Shown: piece by piece, positions 10,945-22,632 of the stretch
Position numbering within the stretch: position 1 is the first letter of the stretch
How the letters are laid out: each line of letters starts with the position of its first letter
Assembly: GCF_029227915.1 (NCBI RefSeq)
Contig: NC_079885.1
Span: 9,362,001 to 9,426,000 of the forward strand
Length of the DNA: 64,000 nucleotides
Source of the DNA: Hydractinia symbiolongicarpus
Taxonomy: Eukaryota > Cnidaria > Hydrozoa > Anthoathecata > Hydractiniidae
Direction: 5' to 3'
Translations under genes and position numbers: made by a program
The notes under the pieces: model-generated
The model's database searches: none
The model's input: only the letters and a program-made list of their open reading frames with translations
Told to the model about the DNA's origin: nothing

Positions 10945-11385
10945 CAGGATTACGTTGTAGTGTATCACTTTGTAATCCCGTCGGACTTTGTGACCCATGT
11001 TATCACACTTTGTAATTCCAAACCAATCGCAGTTTGTAATCCTTTCATTTCGCACTGTGTTATCCCTCGACCCTCGATATGATTTTTATTTAATGGGTAC
11101 ATACACTTTAAGCTGCATTCACATGAATTTAAACACTTTCTTTTCCAAGTAATTCTAAGTTGATGAAACCTATAAATACTGAATATATAGAAGAGAAACT
11201 TCAATTTGTCTTTTTGCACTAAATCAGCTTTGAACAAATCGAGCGTTGCTGATTTCTTATGAACTGGTAATAAACTGAAGTATGCATGGTTTCTTCGTAG
11301 TTACATATCGTGTCTACTGACGTACGCGGGGATTACAAAGTGCGACAAGGTGGAATTACTAAGTGCGATGGGATTTCACTACACA
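10945..11385. repeat. Inverted clusters of ~23-bp CACTTTGTAATCCC repeats
   Basis: On the left, degenerate direct copies of CACTTTGTAATCCC start near 10966, 10984, 11007, 11030 and 11053 (period ~18-24 bp). On the right, the reverse complement appears at about 11329 (GGGATTACAAAGTGCGAC), 11352 (GGAATTACTAAGTGCGAT) and, weaker, 11369. The middle (~11075-11325) is unrelated. Clusters of subterminal direct repeats facing each other fit a foldback or MITE-like element; exact ends and target duplication are not resolved. Confidence 0.55.
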
Positions 11386-12952
11386 CGTTACCTTTTTTGT
11401 AGAATTTGTTGGAACACTTGGAACATCATATCGTGTCTGTTCCGTCTTTTTAGTACAGTTGCAGGTAAAGAAATTGTGTATAACACAAATGGGTCCAGGG
11501 AAAGAAAAAAAACCATTGCAGAAGCAAAATTTGTTGTGACAGCATTCTGAAAAAGTTTTTCCAAAGATGAAAACTGGCGTGTTTGCTGACAAAAATCTGC
11601 ACAATAAACACACAAAATAATTTTTCAAACAAGTTTGCAAAGTGCTACAATCATATACAGAATAAACAATGCTACTCCAGTATCGCTCTAGAAAAGCAGA
11701 AATTTGCGAAAGTCTTTTAAAAATGTACTAAGTCTACAAGTTAATAGCGTGCAAGCACTGGTCTCGTACAGTCAAAAGGTTAATATATAGATTGTATAAT
11801 CAGATTATTTCTTCGGTTTCCACTCTTTGATCATAGGTGTAACATTATAAAACTATATTTCTTATAACATGCGGCTAAAAAATTGTCTGTTGAGCAATCT
11901 AGCTTTCGAACTATAAGAAAATTTATTTTTTCAAACATTAAAAACTTACAAAACTGACAAATTAATGGAAACACTTAACAGCAACCTGTCAAGAACTATC
12001 TTTTCACCATATACTGAATTTACTCACGCATTCATGGAATAGTTACAATGAATAAGAACATGACAGGAAGGCCTGTTCCTTTTATGTTAACGATCATATA
12101 CAGTGAACAACAAAACATAATATATTTTACAACGATTACGTCAACAGCGACATCCTTCATTCAAAACTTGATAAACAAAAAAAAAGACTTTTTCACACCC
12201 TTTTAAAGGCTTATAAGTATCACTACATTGTACGTTGGAGATAGATTGATTTATCTATTTACACAGAGGTTCATTTCAAGTGGTAAGTCTGATCGAGTTT
12301 ATTTCCTCTTTTTCGTATATCATACTTTTGTACATTTAATATGATTGTTTTATTTCTATATCTATTGTGCCTTTTATTTTGTTTTAATATACTATTTACA
12401 TCATTCCACACTTATTTGTTTTCTTATTATTTTTATTTCTATTTATTTCTTTATATTTGTTGTTTATATTTCTTTATATGTTACTATATTCTGTTTATAT
12501 TCTTCTTTGCACAAGTAACTGCTATAATCCTTTCAGGAGCAGAGAGGGGTGAGGGGGGAGGAGGCGGTGGGTGGTAGTTGAGCACTTTCGACTCCCTTTT
12601 CTTTGAAAGTCCCAAAACCCAAATTTAAAATGGTTGAAATGCATTTAGGTGATTAAATTTGAATACTACAAGTACCTTCCAGCGGTCCAAATATTTATTT
12701 TTACAGTGTATACGCCCTCAAAAATATATTAAGACATGGTAATAAATCTAACATCATAACTTTGGATATGTAGAAAAAAATTGCTGACTGCTATGTTAGC
12801 CTGTCCAGTTACGTTGTTTGGAGATTCAGAGATTCTTGCAGCACAACGAGAATAAAACTTTATCTAGCGTTAAGTGGTCTGTTATTTTACAAGTGTGTGT
12901 CGAAGTTGAAAAACTCCTGATAAAATTATTCCCCTTTCTTTTATTGTTGTAG
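11386..12952. other. Spacer or 5' intron before the EF-hand start codon
   Basis: No coding exon is supported. A possible untranslated exon ends at the strong donor G|GTAAGTCT (GT at 12283-12284), after a TTTAAAGGCTTATAAG stretch that could serve as a TATA region. A G-rich patch lies at 12548-12575. Confidence 0.35.
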
Positions 12953-12976
12953 ATAAGTTTCGGTGAGAAAAGAAAC

Positions 12977-15900
12977 ATGGAAGACGAATCAACAAAGGTG
13001 AACAATTATCTTATAATGTCTTACTGACTTCTGCAATGTTTTACCACTGTGTAAGGGGATTGATTTACCTGATAAAAAAATATTTTTTGAATATCTTATC
13101 AGGGAAAAATTTGTAGGTAGAAGTGATGGAATCATTAACGAGTAAAAAAAATTTTCCTATAAAAAATATTCTTTGACAAACGTTTTCTCAGTATTAATAG
13201 AAATTGTGTTTTTCATAGGTGACTCTATTAATGTGAGAGAAACTATAGACAACATATTATTATAATCATATCTCAATGCTAAATTCGAATTATTTATTCT
13301 CTTGTTTTGTACAGGTGAATTTTTTGACGCAACTTCAAAGTAACAGTACATATCATATTGTTGATTTCGTAAAGGTAAGAGAATAACCAAAATTTATTTT
13401 TCCATTGAGTAGTCTTTTTCTGAAACGTGACCCACAGAATATGTGATTGGTTCAAACATCAGCGTACTCTTTGCTAAATAAATGATTAAAGGCGTGGTTA
13501 GGGGAAGGAGGAGGTGATGGTAGGTTACAGTTCTATTTTTTTTTAAAAAAATTTTATTAAATAGATATTTTCTCTTATTGGAAACAAATTTTAATTTTCA
13601 AAACGATTTCATCATGGCATTAATGTGTCATAAACTTTTGTGAAAAGACTTTGAGTTCATAACTCAGTGCTACTTGCATTCCAATAATATGTTCGCGTAG
13701 GCACATTACATGGGCACATGTTTTTGCGTGGGCACACTACATGGGCACATATATTTGCGTAGGCACATAACATGAATCCATATGTTTGCGCAGGTACATA
13801 TATGTAACAAATAAAGTGACAGAAAAAATCTTAATACAAAATTGAAATTTAAAATAAAAAAAGTCGAAAGAGAGAAGTTAAAATACTCACTTAACCCTAT
13901 TCGGTCCGGGGGGGGGGGGGCGGATTCCGCCCCCCCTGACGGTTTTTTTTTAATAACTCCTGATTGCTTTGTTATATGGCTATGATACTTACTGAGTTTC
14001 AACATTTATCTATTAGACACCTGCATGCTAATTTTTTAGGTCCCATACCTTTCAGAGGCTTTGATATTGGCCATTACTCGAAACTACCCCTAAAAATTTC
14101 TATGAAATCCTTATAATGGGGAAAATATAATAACTCCTGTTAGGATTATCCTTAGAACCTAAAACTTGCAACACAACTTTGTTTCATCAAGAATAATCAT
14201 TTTGAATAATTTGAACACGTGACTAATCCGATTTCCCGATTTTGTCGGATTTTACCCGAAAATCGGAAAAAAACGGATTTTCGGGCAATTTTTGGCAATT
14301 TTTCATCCGATCCATGTAAAAACCGGAAGATATGTTAAATAACTTTTATTTAGCTTTCAGAAACTTCAAACAGAATGTAAAAATTCGCTCTAGAACAAAA
14401 GTAATTATATTTTAAGCAGATAGTGGCATTTTTAACAATTTTCAAGCTTTTGATGACGTCACAGAAAATGTGCTGACGCAAGCAAATTTTTTTTGGCGCC
14501 ATTTTGTTCCTTTTATGACGTACTTTAAGTGTGCCAAGTTTGATTCAATTTGAACAATCCTATAAAAAGTTATTTAAGGGGGGCGGAATCCGCCCCCCCC
14601 GGTCATAGTATGTTCGAAAAACCCCGGACCGAATAGGGTTAAATCACTAAACGTTTTATTTAGAAAGCCTAAAACTTAATTTAAAGAAGTCCTTTTATTT
14701 TTTAAATTAACTTCAGCTACGTAAAAAATATTTAGAGCTGTTAAAATAAGTTAAAAGTTATAAAACAAGTAAAAACTAAAGAATATGTAAAACTAACCAA
14801 TGCAAAACATAAGAGTAAAAATTCATAGGCTTAAAAAAATTGTAGTAGCTAGAGTTTTTCTGGCATGTTACAGTGAGTTGCAAAACATAGGGTCACAATT
14901 TATACCGGAACTTTTTATTTCGGATATAAAAAAGAAAAAAATGTCCGTGGGTACAAGTTTATTGCTTATTTGAAGGCATGATGGCGATAACTTTATACCA
15001 GTTGAGTATTTTCCAAATTTCAAATATGGATAATGATTCGTTATGTTTAGTTTTTTTTCAGAGTTAATTTGTATCAGCTTTTTAACAAGCTGTGTAAACT
15101 TCGAATACAGGAAAAGTAAGAATAGTCTTACCCTGTTAATGAACTCAATCCTTCTTCTGAAATAATAGATTTAGTTATGTAACATTATTAGGCTACAATA
15201 AAGATTACAATTTCTTCATTATCTTATCGTTTAGATTTGGTACCACTATGATGCAAATAGAAATGGATTGTTAGAAAGAAATGAATTGAAGGTAAAAATG
15301 CTCTCCTGTTAATTCTAGGTTATTTTTTTTTCGTCTCTTTAACTGAATGACGATGCAAAATCTTAACAAAGTTGATGCTATGTATCACACAATATTCTTC
15401 CATAACTCTTACCCAACGACACTTTAAAGTCCAAAATAGCCCAAAAAAACCCTGGAAAAAAATTTGACTTTTTTTTATACTTTTTTACAAAACCCACAAT
15501 TATCTTTAATACTAAATATTAATAATATATTTCTCTCAGGCTTTTCTTCACGATTTGTTAAAAACAAAAGAAGATAATCTAACTGCAAAAAAATTGGAGG
15601 AATACGTAGATTATATCGTAAGTGTTTTCAATAAAATTTTGGGTTGTACAAGTAGATGTACAGTGGAGATGTTGCAGTGGTTGCGTGTTCGACTTGTAAT
15701 CATAAGGTGCAAGTTCGAGTCCCCAATCCGGTGCACTTTAAATGTTGTGTATATGTCACTGATCTTTATGATACTGTCCGGGAAAAGACTTTTGAGGCAT
15801 GGAAGTAAGAGCTATGCTATACGAATCTCATATATGTCGTTATACAGTTACTGTCAGAAGGGAGGAAAAACCACATGTTAGCACGGAATCCTCAAGGATA

Positions 15901-18900
15901 GTACACTTCTTGTTAGTTTAATAATTACACTTCCAGGTAGTTGTGAAACGAAGATTAGCTAACATTATCACTGTAACAAGTATTACATTATCATTTACTA
16001 ACGTTGATCTTAATTTCTCCGCCATTTTAGTTGGAGAATTATGACAGAAATAAAGATGGAAAGATCGAGCTCGGAGAACTTTCAAAGTAATGGAAATTTA
16101 TTTTGTCTTTATCTGATTATAAGACCCCGCCGTCGACGTGTTCAAAAGTGTATAGCTATTTTTTCTATGTAAAACAACGTTTATGTGAGATCAAGGTGAA
16201 AGTCAGATCAGACTTTTACCTCGCTGTGGAAATTTAAATTTTTACATAGTGTTTCCGGGTTGGATTTCAAGGGAAGGGGGGGTGTCACCCCTGTCACCCC
16301 TGTTACCTCTGTCACGTGTATTCGTGATTTCAAAGCATGCGCATTGATTAAAAACCACCCTACTTTGGGTATTAAAATCTCACACCGGCTTGAAATTTCT
16401 CTTTAGTCAATATGTCTATTTTCTCGTTTGAATTAATTTGACTTTAATGAGCATTTTATTTTGTTCATGTGAATTCCTTTTTTATAGGATTCTTAACGTC
16501 GAGGACAACTTTTTGGCAAGATTCCAGGTATTGTTGACACGTTTGCCTAATTATATCATACCTTGTAACCGCTTAATTGGCAGACAGACTATCCCACGCA
16601 ATAATATTTTTTGTTGATGCGATTTTGATTTTCACTTCAGGATGGAGATCTCACGAAAGAACAATTTGATGAAGTCTTTGCACACTATGACAAAGTTGAT
16701 ATAATTTTTTTTCTTTTTCTTACGGAGAAGTATATTTCTACCGCAGGCACTATTCTTTACTCAGAATAGCGTCACATTTTTTTTGGCACCGCAACCTTAA
16801 TCAGTGTCAATTCTTGCTGACGTCAGCATAGCCCTTCTTCTTGATTTCTCATATATTCAAGGACCATCAATTTAATTGTTCCGTAATGTAGACATCGCTT
16901 AAACTGCGACTGACAAATTTTTAACGTTCCTCACCCGCTCTACACATCTGCCAGAATAGAACTCTCTCAAATTTTTGGTTGTGGAGTATTCGCCAGGCGA
17001 TGCTGTTTTGCTATTTCAAAAAAAAGCAAAAAACTGCCATTTCAGAAAAACTTTTAAACAGGATTGTAAACAGCCACCCAATACATCCATACTATTCTCA
17101 TGGTAAAAGCTAAGCGGAAAGGACACTTTTTTAGTCTCTTGCACTGAAAGCAAACACAAGACTAAGTGTTTCAAATATTCACCATCTTTACATCACAACA
17201 ACGCGCTACCTTTTCTTTTATTTCAGCGAAATCAAAATATTTGTATTTTTCTTTAGGATAACAACGGTTTCATAGAAGGAGTAGAGTTGATTGGTTTCTT
17301 ACGAGACATGAGATTGACACAAGATGAGGTATGTTAAGCATAATTTATCTTTAATGCTGGGTATTGATTCTGTAAAATTTAAATTTTCGTTTCTAAATGG
17401 TGCAATGATTATCAAAACATTTTTAGAAAAGGAGTATGCAATTAAAACTCCATTGTATGACGTTTTATTTTGTTGCACAACAATCGCCAACCTTTGTATA
17501 ACTAAATCAAATGTATCGCTCATAAAGCTATTTTAGAAGTGACTTTCAAGTGTGTTTAATCGTATGGTTTAATCAACTTATAACATGTTTAAGCAAACAT
17601 CTGTGAAGTGACCTTTTTCACCTCTATACTCTGTTCAAACTATTTTAAGGGACATATTAAAAGCGGTATAGACCATGGAGGTACAAAAAAAGTTTTTTTA
17701 TACCTCCAGGTATAGACTAATTAACTTTCTCTGTTATAACTGGAGGGTTTAATCAAGAAATGATTATGAATTCCTGAAATTATTAAAAGGGAAATGTGCT
17801 ACTGATGATCAGAATTTGTCATTCCTGCATAAGAATAATCTATATATTAATACGCCTTGTGTGTGTGTGCGCACGGTGAGGCCACGTCACACAAATCACA
17901 GGTCACTTTCTTACGACGTGGCGTTACGCTAAAATTTACCAAGTTAAAGAAAACGCAAATCAGGGGGTTACTATATAAATATTTAATTCTCTTTTCTTAT
18001 TTTTTTTTTAAAATAAAACTCTTTTTCCTTACTCATTAAAACTAAATTTTATTTTAATTTCAAATGGTTTTATTTGTTTTTTTGTTGTAAAAGCCCCGCT
18101 GGTCGTTTGGGATAGAATAATTAAATTTTACCTCCGGTTTACCATGTGCGCGCCGTATCTCACGGAAACAAAGTTTATTAACTGAAAAATGAAAACCGAA
18201 GCGAAGAAAGTTGTCTCTTTTTCAAAGTAATCCTGAAAAAAGTTATTTCAAACAAGGTTTACTCATCACGAGGTTAGATTAAAGCTTATTTGTTTCTTCT
18301 ATCTTTTTTGTGTTCTGGGACCGAAGTTGCTTTCTTTTAAAAAAACTATCGAATTCGAATGATAATTCGAATCTAAGAAGTAAATAACAAAACTGTTGTC
18401 ATTGTAGAGCGACTGTTGATGTCGAGCGAGAATAAAAAAGTTTATGTTGTTGCCAGAAATATTTGTTATAAAGAAGAAAAACGTACGATAATATAACGTC
18501 GAAAAGAGAACTGATTAGAAATGTATCAGACAATTGTAGCTAGCTATACATTTTAATTTGTTTTCTTTGGGATGAAGCGAAGTTTAATAATTGAAGTAAA
18601 AAACTGATTGGTCTTTTATCCAGAGACGCTAGCTAACTGAGAAAGCCAAAAAAAGGCAGGTGTGTTGTTTAGTTTATCTGGTAAAGAGATAAGTTTAGGT
18701 GTGTAACGTTTTTTTTTAACCGTTTTAACTTTCAGAGCTCAGCTTTTCCTTTAAATTTTTAGTTCCTTGTTGAGTCTTAAATGCGTTTTCTTTTGACACA
18801 ATTTTTATAAGAATCTAAAATGTAAAGCGACGTTTTTAAGCCGTTTACACGCTTCCAGCTAAACTTTCCCTTTAATATAAAGTTAAATATGTTTTGTCTT

Positions 18901-21900
18901 TAGCCTGAACATATTTAACATTTTTTGTAAGAATATACTCTAAACAATGGGTCAGAATATCCTAAGAATGTCTAAGCTTGGTTGTTTCTTTTGATATAAA
19001 AATTTGTATGACTGAACTTTTTTCTCTCCAAAACAATGGGCAAGTACACCAGGGAAAGCTAAGAACATGAAGGCCGAAACGAAAAAAACAAACACTATTC
19101 TTATAAAATACAGCGTGTATATAATAGAGAAGAGTTTATATAAAATGTAGAAAGTATTTTTTCGTTGTTACTGTTTTTAACGCTACGAAGTGGTTGATGT
19201 CGTTATAATAAACCTTAATGTAAACAAAGTTAAATCAATGTTTACATTTGTTACGTTACCGTTTAAAATAATATTCGATTCTTCAATTCGAAAACACTGC
19301 ATTGTTATCATGCACTGCACGTTTGCGCATTGGGAAGGTTGCTATATGCAATAGACTAAATAGCTAATTTGGTATGATGCATTAGAATCTGTACGTTGTG
19401 GAAACTTTGCAATAACCTTATTTGTGTGACTTATCGATTTTTTCTAATGTCTGGTATACCATTTTCCCTTTTATATTTCGGGTATGACAAAGCAAGTATA
19501 TAGTTTTAACAGATTTGTTAGCCACCTTCGATTTTGTTAAACTTTTTGCATTTTTATTTGTTGCTGGACATGCTTATATTTTTAAGCGTTCTGCTTCAGC
19601 GGGTACAAATATAACGCAGATTGTGAGCAACTTCAATCCCAGGGTTTTTTTCTCTTTTATTGTTATTTTTTTATTGCTGCACATATTTATATTTTTGGAC
19701 GTTTTGTTCTGGTGGTTATAAACTAGAATAATACAAATTGTGACTTTTAAAGATTCATATTACTGTGTTGTATGTTTTGTTTGGTATCCCTTACATCGGT
19801 TTAATGAGAGATTCAGTGGATTCCCCCACGGGTATTCAGCTAGTCTTATATATTAATTCCCTTGCGTGACTAAAACTGTGAGTCCACGACACGGAAATCA
19901 CGGGTTACTTTCTTATGACGTGGCTGTACGCTAAAATTTAACTAAAAAGATTAGGGATGTACTTCATAGAAATCGCACATAAGGTGTAAATATATAACCC
20001 GCTGCTAATAACGATATAAATATATATACCCTTATGCCAAAAAACTCTATGTTAGCATATATATATAGGTATCGATACATATGAAACGGTATTAGATATT
20101 CACAAAGCATACGGACTGTTAAATGAAGCTCCCAGCATAAAACGGAAATTGTGTTTACGAAAAAGATGGCTGTTCTTTTTGAGTATTCTCTACTCTTTCA
20201 TTCAAAATAAATCTTTAAAAAAACATTTGAAGAAGAGCATGGTTTTATAAATTAATCATAGCAAGGTTCTGTAAGGTTTTTTCATGTTTTATTTTCAGTT
20301 TTGATTATATTATTGTTGCCAGACATGTTTTATAGCTAGCATCATAAAAAGCCAACCACCACCAACAACTAGCTAGCTAGCTAGGAATATATATATATAT
20401 ATGTAGCCATGTTCTTTATACCTAGCTAAGTCTCCAGTTTATATTTAAGTGACTAGCTATTAGCTGCTGTAGCTAGCTAATGCTAGCTTTAAACTAAAGA
20501 TTCCCAGTATATATATATTCCCACAAAACACATCAAACGTTATTAACCCTGAAAATTTTAAACATTTTCCTGGGTTTTTTTTGGTTTGCGAAGTTCTTTT
20601 CCTCCAAATATTCTGAAAATAAAGTTCAGAAATTACTTATTTTTAAAATGTAAATTTAATTTGTTTCAAATTGTGGGCAAAAACCTTAATCAGCATGCTA
20701 AAAGAACTGACTTTTCTTAATTTAGAATTAGCTACTAAACACAACCATTTTCTTACAATTAGTGTAAACTTTTGTGCATATGGCTTATATTTAATACACC
20801 AAAAGAGCTACTTTGTTGATTTCAATTTTATACTCTTTGTAAGCTATTTTTTTCTTCTTTTTGACATTTCTGTTTTACCACTCAATTTTTACATTTTATA
20901 AGTTATTTGGAACAGAATGGTATGAAATAGACCAAAATACCTGATCTTAGTTGTTTTTAATTTACAGGCTGTGTCTGTGAAACTTTAAGGGGAACATTTG
21001 GTGGAAGACAATGGCATGACATATACTGATAGAACTGATTTTTGTTGTGTTAGATGTTATATCTGAACCTTTTTGACATTTTATGTTAATTTTGCGAGGA
21101 AGGACCATATATATATACACAGAAGAAGAATTCAATTTTACACCTTGCAAGCTTTGTTTTTCTATATTTTGTATAAATTCTTACTGGGGAGGACTCCGTG
21201 CAATATATCGAAATGACTGATCCTTCTCGATTTAAATTTGATGTGTTCTAAATCGTGTATAGTTTTGGAAATTTTGTGTAAGATTTAATGGGTAAGGGCA
21301 AGATGCAATATGTCAAAAAAACTTTTTTTGTTGAATCAGAAGCACTCCCTACAACCATTCTTTTTTTTACAGTTTGTGAAGCTTTTGTGAGGAAAGAGTG
21401 TATGCAATATTATCGAAATAACTGATTTTTGTTGCAAACTGTTTTTCTTTGGCATTTTGGATTAAAATATTGTTTTAGAGGGCATATGCAGTAGATATAT
21501 GTACTGAAATAGTTAAATTTTGCAAACTTTGATTTTGTCGTTACCTCTCATTTTTTACATTTTGATTAAACTTTTGTGGGAGACCGTCGGTATGCGAAGG
21601 ACCAAAATAAGAGATTTTAGTATTATTTAGAATTTGTATTTTGTGTTGCAAAATTGGTGCAAAAATTGACATAAAATGAACTTATATACAGATTGATTGC
21701 TGTTGTTTAACATGACTCATTATGACTTATATATATATTTTATGAAAATTTGTGACAGAATACTATGTGAGATTTGAAATTTTGTTTACTTTATTGATGG
21801 TAAAACAGCATGCAAATTGCTAAAAGGACTTTATTAATTTTAGGTTTAAACACCGTTATTTTGTTGGCATTTTGTCTAAAGTTTGGTGAGGAGGGACTGT

Positions 21901-22598
21901 ATGCAATATATCAAATAATGTTTTATTGCATTATAATTTGTCCTTGCAAATCCCTTTTTTTACACCTTAGATAAAAAATTCTGTCAGAGGCACAATTTAT
22001 TGTTTATTTTTCACATTGTGTGTCAACCTTTGGCAGGGTTTGCAATAAACTAACTGATTTTAACATATACAATGAGAGAGATTTGTGTTTGACATTGATC
22101 AGCTTTTTTGTATATATGTGGCGTTTTAAGTGATTTAAATTTTATGGGTGAGATGTATGTTGAAATGCTTTTGGAAACTTCTTTCCGAATAATTTTCGCA
22201 TTTGTCAGATGGTCAGAGCAAGTAATTTTAGTAGATTTAGATTTTAAATGTCACATAAATACTGCAGTTGTTGAAAACCTTTAATTTTTTTGGTCATTTA
22301 TATAATAATGCAGATGTAAGATGCGCACTGCTGTATTGTTTGTTTTTTGATGGACATATATCTGCTACATAAATTAAATGGAATACAGTGGATTCTTCCA
22401 CGGGAAACAGCTAGTACATAGGTTAATGTCTTACGTTTTTTGTCTTTCTAAAAGATCAAAGTTAGTATTTTTTCATTCTTGCAGGAATCCAAAACAACAG
22501 AATTGGAAAAATATCGTGACTGGATTATGGAGATGTCAGATCTTAATCGCGATGGAAAGCTACAGAAAGATGAACTAAAAGTTTTGTTTTTAGGATAA
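12977..22598 (+). CDS. Four-EF-hand calcium-binding protein, secretagogin/calbindin-like
   Basis: Eight coding exons: 12977-12997, 13315-13374, 15235-15291, 15540-15617, 16031-16086 joined to 16488-16527, 16641-16694, 17257-17328, and 22485-22598 with TAA. One junction is phase 2, the rest phase 0. The predicted protein has 183 residues and no signal peptide or membrane segment. Four canonical 12-residue EF loops are seen: DANRNGLLERNE (33-44), DRNKDGKIELGE (77-88), DKDNNGFIEGVE (121-132) and DLNRDGKLQKDE (165-176), each with D at 1, G at 6 and E at 12. Linkers such as VEDNFLARFQ and ELIGFLRDM resemble the C-terminal four hands of secretagogin/calbindin-type cytosolic sensors, which have six; two N-terminal hands appear absent. 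The donor after exon 16641-16694 is weak (GTTGAT) but is needed to complete loop three. The final intron carries two Helitron-like elements. A noncoding exon upstream is likely (acceptor AG at 12951-12952). Confidence 0.88.
13694..13807. repeat. Tandem repeat, ~31-37 bp unit, in intron 2 of the EF-hand gene
   Basis: GCGTAGGCACATTACATGGGCACAT-like units recur three times, with a fourth partial unit (GCGCAGGTACATATATG). It is a small intronic minisatellite directly upstream of the piggyBac-type MITE. Confidence 0.65.
13891..14642. mobile_element. piggyBac-type MITE with TTAA target duplications
   Basis: The termini CCCTATTCGGTCCGGGG (from 13895) and CCCCGGACCGAATAGGG (to 14638) are perfect inverted repeats, each bordered by TTAA (13891-13894 and 14639-14642), the piggyBac target. 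The ~744-bp element has no transposase. Just inside each TIR is a second palindrome, GGGGGCGGATTCCGCCCCC on the left and GGGGCGGAATCCGCCCC on the right. The interior is rich in TCCGATTT / CGGATTTT / CGGAAAA motifs. It lies in intron 2 of the EF-hand gene. Confidence 0.88.
15655..15900 (+). mobile_element. tRNA-derived SINE in intron 4 of the EF-hand gene
   Basis: A-box-like GTTGCAGTGGTTGCG (from 15671) and B-box AAGTTCGAGTCC (15711-15722) are spaced as in a tRNA, with a CTTGTAA anticodon-loop-like segment suggesting a threonine tRNA ancestor. A non-tRNA body follows; its 3' end is uncertain, at about 15900. The acceptor stem is not conserved, so this is not a functional tRNA gene. The 108-codon frame at 15555-15881 is exon 4 running on through this element. 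Confidence 0.65.
16276..16314. repeat. Short TGTCACCCC tandem repeat
   Basis: GGTGTCACCCCTGTCACCCC is followed by diverged TGTTACCTCTGTCACG units, in intron 5 of the EF-hand gene. Confidence 0.6.
17088..17160 (-). mobile_element. Partial SINE copy in intron 7 of the EF-hand gene
   Basis: CTATTCTCATGGTAAAAGC, then AAGCGGAAAGGA and CTTGCACTGAAAGCAAAC, match the body of the SINE at 9960-10142 with about 80% similarity by eye. The tRNA-like head is truncated. Confidence 0.55.
17672..17708. repeat. Hairpin GGAGGTA...TACCTCC
   Basis: GGAGGTACAAAAAAA (17676-17690) faces TTTTTTTATACCTCC (17694-17708), an almost perfect palindrome with a minimal loop in the last intron of the EF-hand gene. Confidence 0.6.
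17839..19843 (+). mobile_element. Helitron-like element A (non-autonomous, ~2.0 kb)
   Basis: It starts with TCTATATATTAATACGCC directly after an A and ends GTGGATTCCCCCACGGG-TATTCAG-CTAG, a short hairpin about 10 nt before the CTAG terminus, as is typical of Helitrons (5' TC, 3' hairpin plus CTRR, inserted between A and T). No Rep/helicase coding sequence is present. The 5' 110 bp match element B (shared CACTTTCTTACGACGTGG-type block). It lies within the last intron of the EF-hand gene. Confidence 0.7.
19844..22414 (+). mobile_element. Helitron-like element B (non-autonomous, ~2.6 kb), abutting A
   Basis: It begins TCTTATATATTAATTCCC immediately after the CTAG of element A and ends CAGTGGATTCTTCCACGGG-AAACAG-CTAG, followed by T. 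The GTGGA/TCCAC hairpin and CTAG end parallel element A. The flanks of the combined A+B block are A (17838) and T (22415), as expected for one AT target. The interior contains (CTAG)n, (TA)n and a degenerate ~100-bp repeat array. No helicase coding sequence. Confidence 0.7.
20900..22080. repeat. Degenerate ~100-bp tandem array inside Helitron-like element B
   Basis: A motif like TATCGAAATAACTGATTTTTG recurs, with decay, near 21027, 21209, 21312, 21413, 21503, 21600, 21686, 21820, 21923 and 22046. It alternates with TTTGACATTTTGT and GTGAGGAGGGACTGTATGC blocks. Spacing is about 85-180 bp, mostly near 100. Such internal minisatellites are known from several non-autonomous Helitrons. Confidence 0.55.
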
Positions 22599-22632
22599 AC
22601 TAAAATAAAATGCATTGTTTCTCTTTTCTTTG

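Noticed and set aside
10945-11385. CRISPR-like array
   Set aside because: Copies are degenerate, face each other and sit in a spliced eukaryotic genome; no uniform repeat/spacer structure.
15665-15737. Functional tRNA-Thr gene
   Set aside because: Acceptor and anticodon stems are not paired; better explained as a SINE head.
17857-19721. Small frames inside Helitron-like element A
   Set aside because: Short, low-complexity Phe/Leu-rich translations of AT-rich repeat DNA; no Rep or helicase motif.
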